Shown here one piece after another: positions 1 through 8,345 of a stretch of DNA of 64,000 nucleotides. This DNA is from Aldehydirespirator sp965116965 (GTDB taxonomy: Bacteria; Actinomycetota; Acidimicrobiia; Acidimicrobiales; Aldehydirespiratoraceae): positions 186,001 to 250,000 of the forward strand of contig OZ220743.1 of NCBI GenBank assembly GCA_965116965.1, given 5' to 3'. Each line of letters starts with the position of its first letter. The first letter of the stretch is position 1. The position numbers and the translations under genes are program-made. The notes below the pieces were generated by a model. The model made no database searches. It was not told the DNA's origin and saw only the letters and a list, made by a program, of their open reading frames with translations.

Positions 1-32
1 CGGCCCGTGAGCGAAGCGAACAGGAGCGGGAG
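1..32 (+). repeat. Interspersed repeat family A, copy 1 (cut by window start)
   Basis: This matches the core CGGCCCGTGAGCGAAGCGAA seen again near 40157, 44654, 45638 and, on the other strand, 47206. It lies directly beyond the 3' end of the prepilin peptidase gene, so it is intergenic here. Confidence 0.7.
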
Positions 33-37
33 TAGCG

Positions 38-535
38 TCAGCGAGCCGGCGCCAACCCGCTGTTCGCGGCCGCCCAGGCCACGGTGGCCGCGGCGCCGGC
101 CAGCAGGTAGGGCCCCAGGGGCCGGCTGGCCCCCCGGCCGTGTCGAACGAGGACGAACAGCGCTTCGGGCATGGCCAGCACGAAGCCCGCGGCAAGGCCC
201 CATAGCGCCACCTCCCAGCCCCACCATCCGCAGAGCAGGCCGTTCAGCACGCTGAGACGGACATCGCCGAATCCCATCGATGGCGGGTGCACGAAGTGGA
301 CCGCAGCCATGATCGCCCCGCACACTGCGGCCCCCACCGCCGCGCCCAGGAGGCCGCCCGGCTCGGCCGCGACGAGCGACGCCGCCGCGTAGAGCACCCA
401 CACGATCCCCGCCGTCGGCCAGATCAGCCGCGTCGGGAGCAGGCCGGTTCGGAGATCCGTCACCGCCAGCCTCACACCGGCTGCGAGCCAGATGGCAGCC
501 GCAACCGCGACGGCTATCGTGGGGATGGTCGCCAT
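38..535 (-). CDS. Prepilin peptidase (A24 type, TadV/CpaA-like)
   Basis: This is an integral membrane aspartyl protease expected to cleave the leader of Flp-type prepilins at the cytoplasmic face. The 165 residues are almost entirely hydrophobic helices. Two catalytic aspartates are visible: Asp27 in TDLRTGLLP, which corresponds to the conserved D-x-R-x-x-x-I/L-P site, and Asp91 in GFGD (residues 88-91), the GxGD motif of the family. There is no N-terminal methyltransferase domain, so it is the short form typical of Tad systems. It is divergent from the Tad operon and separated from it by about 230 bp. Family assignment is firm; its partnership with the neighbouring Tad genes is inferred from position. 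Confidence 0.9.
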   Translation of the reverse strand: MATIPTIAVAVAAAIWLAAGVRLAVTDLRTGLLPTRLIWPTAGIVWVLYAAASLVAAEPGGLLGAAVGAAVCGAIMAAVHFVHPPSMGFGDVRLSVLNGLLCGWWGWEVALWGLAAGFVLAMPEALFVLVRHGRGASRPLGPYLLAGAAATVAWAAANSGLAPAR

Positions 536-762
536 TGGAATGCGAGCCGCGAGTCGTCTTCAAGGATCCTTCTCAAGAGGCGGTACACGGTAACGACCAT
601 TGCCGTAGATTTTCAAAGACAGTCGATTTGGTAGTAACCTTCAGTTCAGCGGTATTGTCCGACCAATAGGAACTCTCTCGATATGCACCTGATCCTCCAG
701 CGCTCGACTTCCGGCTCGCCAGAGTGTGAGCCGAGCGCGGGCCCGGGCGGGACGTTCCCGAG
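536..762. promoter_or_regulatory. Divergent intergenic region of the Tad locus
   Basis: This 227-bp gap separates the prepilin peptidase (reading left) from the Tad operon (reading right). It contains a relatively AT-rich core around 595-690, unlike its flanks, which fits a bidirectional promoter region. I could not assign -35 and -10 boxes with conviction on either strand. Confidence 0.35.
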
Positions 763-1533
763 ATGACCAACCCCCCGCCCCAGACAGAGCGGCCTGCTGC
801 GGCCTCCGGCACCCCGCGGCGGCAGGTCGCCATGCCCGGCGGGCCGCAGAAGCAGCGGCGGCTAGGGTTGGCCGTGTTCGGTCTGCTGGTGATTCTCGGA
901 TGCGGCTTCGGTTTCTGGTTCATCCTGCGCAGCGTCGACCAGCGGGGCGAGTACCTGATGGCGGCCCGCACCTTCCAGCGCTGGGAGATTGCCGGCCCGG
1001 CGGACTTCGCAGTGGTCGAGGCGAACGTGGGAGCGGCGTCAGCTCTCGCCGCCGATCAGAGCGGCTTGGTGGTCGGCAAGTGGGCGACGGGCCAGATCCC
1101 GGCTGGAACGATCATCACTCCAGGCCTGTTCGAGACGCCGCCCCTGTCGTCGGAGTTCGAGGCGGACAAGGTGCAGGTGCGGTTCTCGCTGCCGTCGGGG
1201 GACGCGCCCGACGGCCAGCTCAACAGCGGCGACACGATCGCCCTGCTCGGTCGGGAGTCGTCAGGCCCGGACGGCCTGGGGGACGATCTGGGACTCATCG
1301 GCGTGCTCCAGCTGGAGGTGGTTCAGGGGGACGATCTCCACTACGTCGTCACCCCGCAGGAGGCTCTCCAGATCAAGCGCACGGTGGACCGCTACAACGG
1401 GGCCTCGGAACGCCTGATGTGGAGACTGGGCTTCGATCTGGGCGTCGAGGACTTGGTGCGGGCTCTGGAGCAGCCGGCGGCGGGCGCTCCGGCTGGGGCG
1501 GCGCCGAGCTTCGGGGCGGCGGAGGGACGGTGA
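763..1533 (+). CDS. CpaB/RcpC-like SAF-domain pilus assembly protein
   Basis: This is probably the CpaB-type component of the Tad secretion machinery, acting on the outer face of the membrane. The 256-residue protein has a short cytoplasmic N-terminus, one membrane helix at about residues 33-55 (LAVFGLLVILGCGFGFWFIL) and an extracytoplasmic part with an SAF-like segment at about residues 85-125 (GLVVGKWATGQIPAGTIITP). The C-terminal tail is Ala/Pro/Gly-rich. It is the first gene of the Tad series, followed after 55 bp by the TadZ-like ATPase. The SAF call rests on the pattern and on position rather than on a long match, so CpaB is the most likely role but not certain. Confidence 0.65.
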   Translation: MTNPPPQTERPAAASGTPRRQVAMPGGPQKQRRLGLAVFGLLVILGCGFGFWFILRSVDQRGEYLMAARTFQRWEIAGPADFAVVEANVGAASALAADQSGLVVGKWATGQIPAGTIITPGLFETPPLSSEFEADKVQVRFSLPSGDAPDGQLNSGDTIALLGRESSGPDGLGDDLGLIGVLQLEVVQGDDLHYVVTPQEALQIKRTVDRYNGASERLMWRLGFDLGVEDLVRALEQPAAGAPAGAAPSFGAAEGR

Positions 1534-1588
1534 TGGCTGTGGGCTCGCCACCCTGCAGCCGGGCGCCCCGCCGGACAGGGCCGGTGCG

Positions 1589-3070
1589 ATGCTGACCGTC
1601 TACAGCACGCAGGGCTCGCCGGGAGCCTCCACCACCGCCATGCACCTGGCCGCGCATTGGGCCTCGACCGGCCGCGAGGTGCTGCTGATCGAAGCGGACC
1701 CCGCAGGCGGCTCGCTGAGCCACAACCTGGGCATCCAGTTCACGCCCGGTTCGGCGTCGTTCGTGGCCTCGGGCCTGCCCGTCCTCAGCAACCACCTCAT
1801 CAATCACGCCCAGGACGTCCTGTTCGAGAACCTCCACGTGATGCCGGCCCCGGCCAGCCCCGGGGGCGCCCGCGGCATATTCCAGACTCTGGCCGACTCC
1901 CACGACGCTCTGCGGACGATCTCCGAGAACGAGATGGCAGTGATCATCGACGGCGGCCGCATCACTGCCGACACGGCCGCATCGAAACTGACGGCCGGCG
2001 CGGCCGCGGTGCTGGTGGTCTGCCGCCACGACAGCGAGCTGTCGAGCCTCGAGCCTCTCAAGGGGGCTCTGTCCGCTGTTGGAGAGCACGGCCGCCCCGA
2101 CGGCCTCGCGCTCGCCATCGGCAAGTCGCCCCTGGGCGCCGAGGAATGGCTCGACGTCCACGGCCTGACCTATTGCGGGGCCATTGAGGCCGTCTCCGAC
2201 ATGACCGCGGACCTCTCGACCTTTCTCAACCGGAACAAGCGCAAAGCCAAGAAGTGGCGGATCAGCCTGGAACAGGCGGGCGAGAAGCTCTATCCGCATG
2301 CGCAACCGCCACCCTCGGAACCGTCCCGCCGGCTCGGTGCCCAGGCTCCAGCCCCCGAACCTGGGACGGGGTCAGCGGACGGCGGCGCCGGCGCGGAGGC
2401 CCCTGCCGCGGACCACGAGGCAGCCCCCCAGCCAGCACCGACCGCGGCCTACGAGGCACCGGACCCGGCCGACTACGGGCACGCCCCGCCCGACCTCGAG
2501 CCGCAGCCCGGCCACCCCCAGCCGCTGCCCGACTACGGAACACAGCCCGACTACGGGCAATGGCCTCCCGGCTACCCGCCGGCGCCGGCGCCGGCGCCGC
2601 AGCCCGACTACGGGCCATCGCACCATCTCCCAACGTCGGGATGGTCCGAGCCCTCGCAGCCCCCGATCGCGCCGCCCGACCCCGACCCCCGCGACCAGCA
2701 CCCGCCGACCGCGCCCCAGGACCCTTACGCCCACAGGCAGCCCTGGCCGCCTCCGTCCCCGCCCGGGCCGTACCCGCCGCAGCTCCACGAGCAACCCCAG
2801 ACGGGCGGCTACCCGCCGGCGCAGTATCCGGTGCCCGCCTACGAGCCGACGGCCCAGCCCGGCGCCCCGCCCCACGCCCATCCCGCCTCGCCCGCCCCAC
2901 CGCAAGCACCGCCGGCCGGGCCCGATCATCCGGGCCTCGAGGCGGAGCCGCTCGATGACGAGCCCCTGCCGGCGCCGGACATCAAGCCCACCGGATCGTT
3001 CCGCGACTGGGCGGTCAAGCTGCACGGCTCGAAGGCCGAGAACGCCGCGGCCGAGAACCGCGGCTCGTGA
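1589..3070 (+). CDS. TadZ/CpaE-like MinD-family ATPase with proline-rich tail
   Basis: This is a MinD/ParA-fold protein that probably positions the Tad machinery at the membrane, as TadZ/CpaE proteins do. The N-terminal 240 residues contain the fold: MLTVYSTQGSPGASTTAMHL at residues 1-20 aligns with the deviant Walker A loop but has no Walker lysine at the usual positions (Gly-Ala-Ser-Thr-Thr in place of Gly-Lys-Thr-Thr). A Walker B-like MAVIIDGG lies near residue 114. From about residue 245 to 470 the protein is Pro/Gln/Tyr/Ala-rich and presumably unstructured. The last 25 residues are again normal sequence. ATP binding may be weakened or lost, as in some TadZ proteins. The next gene, tadA, follows after 24 bp. 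Confidence 0.75.
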   Translation: MLTVYSTQGSPGASTTAMHLAAHWASTGREVLLIEADPAGGSLSHNLGIQFTPGSASFVASGLPVLSNHLINHAQDVLFENLHVMPAPASPGGARGIFQTLADSHDALRTISENEMAVIIDGGRITADTAASKLTAGAAAVLVVCRHDSELSSLEPLKGALSAVGEHGRPDGLALAIGKSPLGAEEWLDVHGLTYCGAIEAVSDMTADLSTFLNRNKRKAKKWRISLEQAGEKLYPHAQPPPSEPSRRLGAQAPAPEPGTGSADGGAGAEAPAADHEAAPQPAPTAAYEAPDPADYGHAPPDLEPQPGHPQPLPDYGTQPDYGQWPPGYPPAPAPAPQPDYGPSHHLPTSGWSEPSQPPIAPPDPDPRDQHPPTAPQDPYAHRQPWPPPSPPGPYPPQLHEQPQTGGYPPAQYPVPAYEPTAQPGAPPHAHPASPAPPQAPPAGPDHPGLEAEPLDDEPLPAPDIKPTGSFRDWAVKLHGSKAENAAAENRGS

Positions 3071-3094
3071 CCGCGCGCCCGGTGCAGCGGGTCC

Positions 3095-4684
3095 ATGGCT
3101 GAGACGTCCCGGGGACTGGAGCTCTTCCAACGTTCGCACGCGGGGCTGCTCCAGCACTTCCTGGAGCTCGAGCGCCAGCATCTGCCTCCCGACGTGATCG
3201 ACAGGCAGCTCCTGGACATTGCCGAGGGGATCGTCCGCGACCACAACACGTCGGCCCTCATCGCCGGAGAGCCCCGGCTCACCACGGAGGACGAGCGGGA
3301 GTTCCGGTCCAACGTCCGGGGCCTCATGGGAGGCGGCGCGCTGGTGCCCCTGCTGGAGCGGGAGGACGTGGAGAACATCCACATCCTCGGGCACGACAGG
3401 GTGATCCTGTCGCTGGCCGACGGCCGGAGGGTCCCGGGTCCGGCCCTGGCCGGCAGCGAGGAGGAGCTGGTCATGATGATCCGCCACCTCGCGGCGACCG
3501 CCGGCCACACCTCGCGCCGCTTCGACACCGCCGCACCGATCCTCGACCTGCGGCTGGCCTCGGGGCACCGGCTCTTCGCGGTGACCGCGGTGGCCGAGAG
3601 GACCTCGGTCGTGATCCGCCGCCACCGGTTGCTCAACTCCTCGCTGGAGCAGCTCGAGCGGTCGGGCACGGTCACCCCCGGGATGACCGCGGTGCTGCGG
3701 GCCGCGGTGCGCCCCCCCAATCCGGCCAACATGCTGGTGGTGGGGGGCACCGGCGCGGGCAAGACCACCCTGCTGCGGGCGCTGTTGGCCGAGGTCCCCC
3801 AGTTCGAGCTCATCGTCACCATCGAGGACACCCTCGAGCTGCACCTGCGGTCGTCGGGCCTGCACCAGCGCACCCTGGCGCTGGAGACCCGCACCGCCAA
3901 CACCGAGGGCCTCGGCGAGATCTCCATGTACGACCTGTGCAGGGCCGCGCTGCGGATGTCTCCCGACCGGGTGATCGTGGGCGAGGTGCGCGGCGGCGAA
4001 GTGATGCAGCTCCTCCAGGCGATGGGTATCGGCAACGACGGATCCTTGGGCACCATCCACGCGGGCAACACCCGCGCCGCCATCAACAAGATGCTCATAT
4101 ACGCGCAGCGCTCGCCCGACTCGCCCACGCCCGACTCGGTGCTGCGCGAGATCTCCGAGGTGCTGCATCTGCTGGTCTACATAAAGAAGCTGCCCGACGG
4201 GCGGCGGGCCGTCAGCTCCATCCGGGAGGTCGTGGAGTACCAGAACGGCGAGGTGGTCACATCCGAGGTGTTCGCTCCGGGCCCCAACGGCATCGGCGTG
4301 TACGTGAAGCCGTTCAGGCCCGACGGCGAGCCCCTGGCCCGTCTCATGGCGGCAGGGTTCGATCCCGCGGTGCTGGGCGCCCCCTACCACGGCCCCCTCG
4401 GCACGCCGGCGCCCCACCCGCCGCAGTCCATTCCCCCTCAGAGGCGACCCCAGCCCGCGCCGGCCCAGCAACACCCCCAGCCCGGCAGACCGCAACAACC
4501 CCAGCCCGCGCCGGCCCAGCAACACCCCCAGCCCGGCAGACCGCAACAACCCCAGCCCGCGCCGGCCCAGCAACACCCCCAGCCCGGCAGACCGCAACAA
4601 CCCCAGCCCGCGCCGGCCCGGGACTCCCGCCGGCCGCCCGGCTCGCCCGCTCCGGGCTCTGCTCCGGCTGAGCGCGCCGGGTAG
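3095..4684 (+). CDS. tadA: TadA/CpaF secretion ATPase
   Basis: This is the motor ATPase that powers Flp pilus assembly from the cytoplasm. Walker A is GGTGAGKTTLL near residue 215, followed by the Asp box VTIEDTLELHL and the Walker B/His region RMSPDRVIVGEVRGGE near 290-305. GSLGTIHAGNTRAA near 320 is the characteristic His box of secretion ATPases. The conserved part ends near residue 435. The C-terminus is a Pro/Gln arm built from three copies of a 17-residue unit (QPAPAQQHPQPGRPQ core) encoded by 51-bp DNA repeats. It follows tadZ by 24 bp and precedes tadB by 6 bp, so it is in the same operon. Confidence 0.95.
   Translation: MAETSRGLELFQRSHAGLLQHFLELERQHLPPDVIDRQLLDIAEGIVRDHNTSALIAGEPRLTTEDEREFRSNVRGLMGGGALVPLLEREDVENIHILGHDRVILSLADGRRVPGPALAGSEEELVMMIRHLAATAGHTSRRFDTAAPILDLRLASGHRLFAVTAVAERTSVVIRRHRLLNSSLEQLERSGTVTPGMTAVLRAAVRPPNPANMLVVGGTGAGKTTLLRALLAEVPQFELIVTIEDTLELHLRSSGLHQRTLALETRTANTEGLGEISMYDLCRAALRMSPDRVIVGEVRGGEVMQLLQAMGIGNDGSLGTIHAGNTRAAINKMLIYAQRSPDSPTPDSVLREISEVLHLLVYIKKLPDGRRAVSSIREVVEYQNGEVVTSEVFAPGPNGIGVYVKPFRPDGEPLARLMAAGFDPAVLGAPYHGPLGTPAPHPPQSIPPQRRPQPAPAQQHPQPGRPQQPQPAPAQQHPQPGRPQQPQPAPAQQHPQPGRPQQPQPAPARDSRRPPGSPAPGSAPAERAG
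4450..4620 (+). repeat. 51-bp tandem repeat, about 3.4 copies, in tadA 3' end
   Basis: Units begin at 4450, 4501 and 4552, with a partial copy from 4603. The copies I compared are essentially identical. The period is a multiple of three, so copy-number change would lengthen or shorten the Pro/Gln arm of TadA without a frameshift. Confidence 0.9.
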
Positions 4685-4690
4685 GCCGCG

Positions 4691-5602
4691 GTGGTCGCCC
4701 CGACCTCGGTCCTGCTGGGTCTGCTGGCGGGAGTGGGCCTCATCGTGACGGCTCTCGGCCTGCGGGAGCGACCTGTGCGCGAGACCCAGGCGCTATTGCG
4801 CGACTTCCGGTCCCGGGCGTCGAGCATCGAATTGTCGGCTACGGCCAGCGACCGTCTGCTCATGGCGGGCCTCGGCGCGGTGCTGGGCTTCGGGGCCTGG
4901 TACGCCACCGGGTGGCTGGTGGCCGCCCTGCTCGGAGCGGGCGCCGGGGCGGTGGGCCCCATCATGTGGAGGGCGCCCCGCAACCGCCGCGACTTCATCG
5001 ACGAGATCGAGGCCTACTCGCAGTGGACCGAGCAGGTGCGAGACTTGGTGGCGGCCAGCGGCTCGCTGTTCGAGGCGGTCACGCTGTCGGCCGGCCAGGC
5101 GCCGCCGCGGCTGCGGCCCAATGTGATGCGGATGGCGTCGGTCGCCCGGACGGTGGGACTGCCGCCCGCGCTGGACTGGTTCGCGGCCGAGATGGGCTCA
5201 CCCTTCGCCGACCGGCTGGTGCTCGGCATGAAGATCGCCTGGGACTCCGGGGCCCGGGTGGGCGAGGCGTTCGACGGCACGGCCAGGGCCATGCGGGCCG
5301 AGGTCGAGATGCGTCGGCGCAACGAGGTGGCCAACGCCCGGGCGTGGACCCAGGTCCTGTCGATCGTGGCGGTCACGGTGGGGTCGGTGCTGCTCATGTT
5401 CGTGTTCAACCCGGGGTTCTTCGATCCGTTCGGCTCGGTGGCCGGCCAGGCCGTCCTGCTGGGCGTGGGGATACTGATCTTCGGCAACATCTTCTGGGTG
5501 CTGAAGCTCTCGGAGTCGGGGGCGCCGATGCGGCTGCTCAGGTCGGACAGTCATGGGGCGGCCGCGGCGGCCGCGGCCGAGGCAGAGGCAGGGGACCGGT
5601 GA
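4691..5602 (+). CDS. tadB: TadB-like inner-membrane platform protein
   Basis: This is one of the two membrane platform proteins of the Tad apparatus. The 303 residues show two N-terminal membrane helices (about 5-22 and 58-90), a cytoplasmic domain containing the type II secretion F-type pattern (IEAYSQWTEQVRDLVAASGS near residue 103), and two C-terminal helices (about 222-260). The start is GTG, 6 bp after the tadA stop. The Ala/Glu-rich tail overlaps no other real gene; tadC starts 4 bp later. Family placement is clear from sequence and order (TadA-TadB-TadC). Confidence 0.85.
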   Translation: MVAPTSVLLGLLAGVGLIVTALGLRERPVRETQALLRDFRSRASSIELSATASDRLLMAGLGAVLGFGAWYATGWLVAALLGAGAGAVGPIMWRAPRNRRDFIDEIEAYSQWTEQVRDLVAASGSLFEAVTLSAGQAPPRLRPNVMRMASVARTVGLPPALDWFAAEMGSPFADRLVLGMKIAWDSGARVGEAFDGTARAMRAEVEMRRRNEVANARAWTQVLSIVAVTVGSVLLMFVFNPGFFDPFGSVAGQAVLLGVGILIFGNIFWVLKLSESGAPMRLLRSDSHGAAAAAAAEAEAGDR

Positions 5603-5606
5603 GGGC

Positions 5607-6488
5607 ATGGTGATCCTGCTGGGCGCGGTGGCCGGGCTCGGACTCGTGATGGTGGTGGCTGGACTCAGGCTCCGGACGGTCCGGGCGCCGCGGGCGGACC
5701 CGGGCGCGGACGCGGCTTCCGGGGGCTCCGGCGCCGTGCAGGAGGCCACCGGCCGGGCGGCCCGCAGGATCGGGCGGGACCTGGGCGCCAAGTCCATGCT
5801 CCTTCAGGACGCCCGCATGATGGGCCGCGACGTCGAGACCCACGCCCTGCACAAGCTGGCCGGTCTGGGGCTGGGCGCGGCGCTGGTGGCCTTCTTCGGA
5901 ATCTTCGCCAACGGGCTGCTGGGGCTGGGGCTGCCCGTGATGGTCGTCGCGGCGGCGACGCTGGCCGGCGGGCTGGGAGGGTGGTGGCTGCCCGACTCCA
6001 TGCTCAGGACCGAGGCCGACAAGGAGCGGGTGCTGTTCCAGCAGGTGACCGAGTCGTGGCTGGAGTTGGTGGCCCAGCTGGTGACGGCCGGGGCCGACAC
6101 GTTCGGGGCGCTGGCGCAGGCCGCGTCCTACAGCGACCAGCCCGGGTTCGTGGTGATCGGCGACGCGCTGCGGCTGGCGGCGGCCGGCGGCGAGCCTCCG
6201 TGGACGGGGCTGCGCCGGATGGCCGACGAGCGCAGGCTCCCGTTCCTCGACCCGTTCTGCTCGGCTCTGGAGCTGGCGGGCACCACCGGGGCCGGCTCCC
6301 GCCAGGCCATCCTGGCCCAGGTCGAGGCGGCCCGCTCGAAGGCCATGGCGGAGGCCGACGCGGCCGCGGCCTCCGCGGGCGAGAAGATGGGCGCGCCGCT
6401 GGCCCTGATCGGCGGGGCCTTCATGATCCTGATGGGCTACCCGCCCCTGGCCTCCATCCTCGACACGTCCAACCTCACCGGCCTGTAG
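5607..6488 (+). CDS. tadC: TadC-like inner-membrane platform protein
   Basis: This is the second platform protein of the Tad apparatus. I chose the ATG 4 bp after tadB because the first membrane helix (MVILLGAVAGLGLVMVVAGL) begins there; an upstream in-frame ATG at 5553 would add 18 Arg-rich residues overlapping tadB. The 293-residue protein has helices at about 1-20, 78-120 and near the C-terminus, and an F-type domain with GADTFGALAQAAS and TGAGSRQAILAQVEAARSKA. Its last 290 bp (from about 6186) are the source of a deleted duplicate at 21533-21623. Confidence 0.85.
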   Translation: MVILLGAVAGLGLVMVVAGLRLRTVRAPRADPGADAASGGSGAVQEATGRAARRIGRDLGAKSMLLQDARMMGRDVETHALHKLAGLGLGAALVAFFGIFANGLLGLGLPVMVVAAATLAGGLGGWWLPDSMLRTEADKERVLFQQVTESWLELVAQLVTAGADTFGALAQAASYSDQPGFVVIGDALRLAAAGGEPPWTGLRRMADERRLPFLDPFCSALELAGTTGAGSRQAILAQVEAARSKAMAEADAAAASAGEKMGAPLALIGGAFMILMGYPPLASILDTSNLTGL

Positions 6489-6500
6489 CCTCGGTGCTGG

Positions 6501-6529
6501 TTGACATGAGATTGCCTGTTGGTTAGCAT
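6501..6529 (+). promoter_or_regulatory. Sigma70-like promoter before the coiled-coil gene
   Basis: TTGACA at 6501-6506 and TAGCAT at 6524-6529 are separated by exactly 17 bp, just after the tadC stop. The same arrangement survives in the duplicate locus (21636-21664) despite scattered substitutions, which supports function. Confidence 0.6.
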
Positions 6530-6627
6530 ACAGCCAAGAGCTTCGCTGCCGGGCGTCGACGGCATGCCTGATCACCCGTATTGCTGCTTGCAAGCCAAGT
6601 CGCGGTCGGCCCCGGAGGAAGCTCGTT

Positions 6628-7245
6628 GTGGCCATCCCTACCCATCCGCACACTGCGATGACCGACCCACCCGACGCCCAGCCGCTGCTTCCGCCCGCTC
6701 ATGCCGGCGCGGGCGAGCACGAACCGGCACCGGGCCCCGCCGCCGAGCCACCGCCCGGCGAGACCGTCGCGCCTTCCCGCCTCGCCACCATCAACTGGGC
6801 CGCCGTGGGCAACGGTCTGCTCCCGACGCTGCTGAGCGGCGCCCTGTTGGCGTTCATGGTCTTCACCTTCACCAGCCTCGACAGGCGCGTCGGCGCGCTC
6901 GAGACCCGCGTCGCCGCGCTCGAGAACGGGATCGCCGTGATCGAGACCCGCGTCGCCGCGGTCGAGAACCGGTTGGCTGTCTTCGAGCACCGGGTCGCCG
7001 CCAGGTTCGACGAGCTCGAAGCCAAGATCGACGAAGAGGCGGACAGGCTCGAAGCCAAGATCGACAGGCTAGAAGCCAGGTTCGAAGCCAGGTTCGCCGC
7101 CCAGGACGCCAAGATCGACGCGCTCGACGACAAGATGGACGAGATCAGTCTCACGCTCACCGCGCTGGTCGCCGCCCTGAACAAGACCGGCGACGTGGAC
7201 GCCGCCCTGGCCGGCGAGGCCGCTCCCGATCTCGATACTTCTTGA
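6628..7245 (+). CDS. Membrane-anchored coiled-coil protein, copy 1
   Basis: I do not recognise a named family. The 205-residue protein has a Pro/Ala-rich N-terminus (about 1-48), one membrane helix (INWAAVGNGLLPTLLSGALL onward, about 52-78) and then a long heptad-type coiled coil in which LETRVAALEN, VIETRVAAVENR and LEAKIDRLEARFEAR repeat. The end is a short hydrophobic cap (LTLTALVAALNKTGDVDAAL). The GTG start follows a GGAGG box by about 10 bp; an ATG 10 codons in is the alternative. A paralogue with the same layout lies at 21763. The sequence suggests a bitopic scaffold or spacer protein that oligomerises on the cytoplasmic or external face. A role in the Tad machine is inferred from position only. 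Confidence 0.75.
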   Translation: MAIPTHPHTAMTDPPDAQPLLPPAHAGAGEHEPAPGPAAEPPPGETVAPSRLATINWAAVGNGLLPTLLSGALLAFMVFTFTSLDRRVGALETRVAALENGIAVIETRVAAVENRLAVFEHRVAARFDELEAKIDEEADRLEAKIDRLEARFEARFAAQDAKIDALDDKMDEISLTLTALVAALNKTGDVDAALAGEAAPDLDTS

Positions 7246-7261
7246 GTTGCGAACAGACTGG

Positions 7262-7291
7262 TTGATTCTCTGGAAGCGCTTTCGCTATCCT
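7262..7291 (+). promoter_or_regulatory. Putative promoter of the pilin-like gene
   Basis: TTGATT at 7262-7267 and TATCCT at 7286-7291 are 18 bp apart, about 60 bp before the start codon. A separate promoter for the major pilin would be usual, because pilin is needed in excess of the machinery. Confidence 0.45.
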
Positions 7292-7351
7292 GTAGGAACC
7301 GCTGAGCATGAACTTGCCGGCTGTCTGATCAACTAAGGGCAGGTGAACCCC

Positions 7352-7810
7352 ATGACCACCGTCATCCTGGTTTCTCTATTGGCACCCATCGCAGCCGGAG
7401 CCCTGCTCCTGGTCGCCCGCCGACTCCTGCCGAAGCTGGTCGCCGACGCACGCGGCATCGCGCTCCAGACCGTGATCGTGATAGTGGTAATGCTCGCCAT
7501 AGCCGGAGCAGTAGCCGGCGTGCTGCTCAGCACGGGAGGCGAAGTCACCTCCGAGCTGGAATCGGCCCAGCTCTCTGGAGCACGCATCACCAACGAGGCA
7601 CAATGTATTAGCCACCGGATGGGCGGCGAAGTGGGTGAATTCTCCAGCGGCAGCGGCACCTGCACTTGGCAGCACGATGACGTGAGCCCCATTCTGTGCA
7701 GCCAGGTTCGCGGCCAGGCAGTTGGCGCCTTCACGGCAACCACGAATGCTGGCGATAACAGAAACGGCAACGCCGACAACTCCGACGACCAGTGCGTAGT
7801 CACCGTCTGA
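7352..7810 (+). CDS. Pilin-like secreted protein (candidate Tad pilin)
   Basis: This is probably the structural pilin or a pseudopilin of the Tad system. The ATG is preceded by AGGTGA 5 bp upstream, so I prefer it to the GTG 9 bp earlier. An N-terminal helix (MTTVILVSLLAPIAAGALLL) is followed by a basic stretch and then ADARGIALQTVIVIVVMLAI, a Gly plus hydrophobic segment like the processing region of type IV pilins. The outer part (about 60-152) has Cys residues that could pair (near ISHRMGG, GTCTW, PILCSQ and DQCVV). It is larger than a classical 50-70 residue Flp pilin, so major pilin is an inference. Its own promoter and its place before the TadE genes support the idea. Confidence 0.55.
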   Translation: MTTVILVSLLAPIAAGALLLVARRLLPKLVADARGIALQTVIVIVVMLAIAGAVAGVLLSTGGEVTSELESAQLSGARITNEAQCISHRMGGEVGEFSSGSGTCTWQHDDVSPILCSQVRGQAVGAFTATTNAGDNRNGNADNSDDQCVVTV

Positions 7811-7859
7811 TCTAATCCCTCGTAGAAGCGCCTCGCAGACGGAGACACCCACCGACAGC

Positions 7860-8345
7860 GTGAACCTCGTCTCCTCGTTGAGCCGGTGGCGGACTGACCG
7901 TGCCTGCGGCGAGCGGGGGGAGGCTCTGCCGGTTGCCATCCTGTTCGTTGGGGTGTTCTTCACCATCCTGGTGGGCGTCCATGTGGTGCTGGTGGCGGTG
8001 GCCCGCACCGCGGTGGAGGCCGCCGCCGACCGGGCGTTGGCTGCGGCCCAGGCCGCCGGACCCGGCGAGCAGGAATGCGATCCCGGCCGCACCGGTGAGA
8101 CCGCCCGGGAGTGCGAGGGGATCCTGGCGGCCCGGATCGCCCTGGCCGGCGCCCGCAGCTCGGTCGCCGAGACCCGGGCCCCGATAATCGCCGTCGAGGA
8201 CGCGCGGGGCGTGGTCACCGCGCTCGTCTACGGCGGCACCATCACGCCCGTGCTGGGGGTCGTGGAACTCACCGGCCAGGCCTGCGGCCCGCTCGAGGAC
8301 GCCGTCGCCTTGGACCCGTCGAATCCCGGCATATGGCAATGCTGA
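7860..8345 (+). CDS. TadE-like pseudopilin 1
   Basis: This is a minor pilin-like protein of the Tad family. A short basic N-terminus is followed by GERGEALPVAILFVGVFFTI, matching the TadE pattern of Gly/Glu before a hydrophobic helix, and then by the usual Ala-rich segment (ARTAVEAAADRALAAAQAAG). The remainder of the 161 residues is an extracytoplasmic domain with Cys residues in QECDPG, RECEG and QACGP. The start is GTG. Its stop overlaps the start of the next TadE-like gene, so the two are translationally coupled. Confidence 0.7.
   Translation: MNLVSSLSRWRTDRACGERGEALPVAILFVGVFFTILVGVHVVLVAVARTAVEAAADRALAAAQAAGPGEQECDPGRTGETARECEGILAARIALAGARSSVAETRAPIIAVEDARGVVTALVYGGTITPVLGVVELTGQACGPLEDAVALDPSNPGIWQC

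Noticed and set aside
2372..4600. A 742-codon open frame on the minus strand opposite tadZ and tadA
   Set aside because: It is a high-GC shadow; its sequence is Arg/Gly/Val-rich without any domain, while the plus strand holds clear TadZ and TadA motifs.
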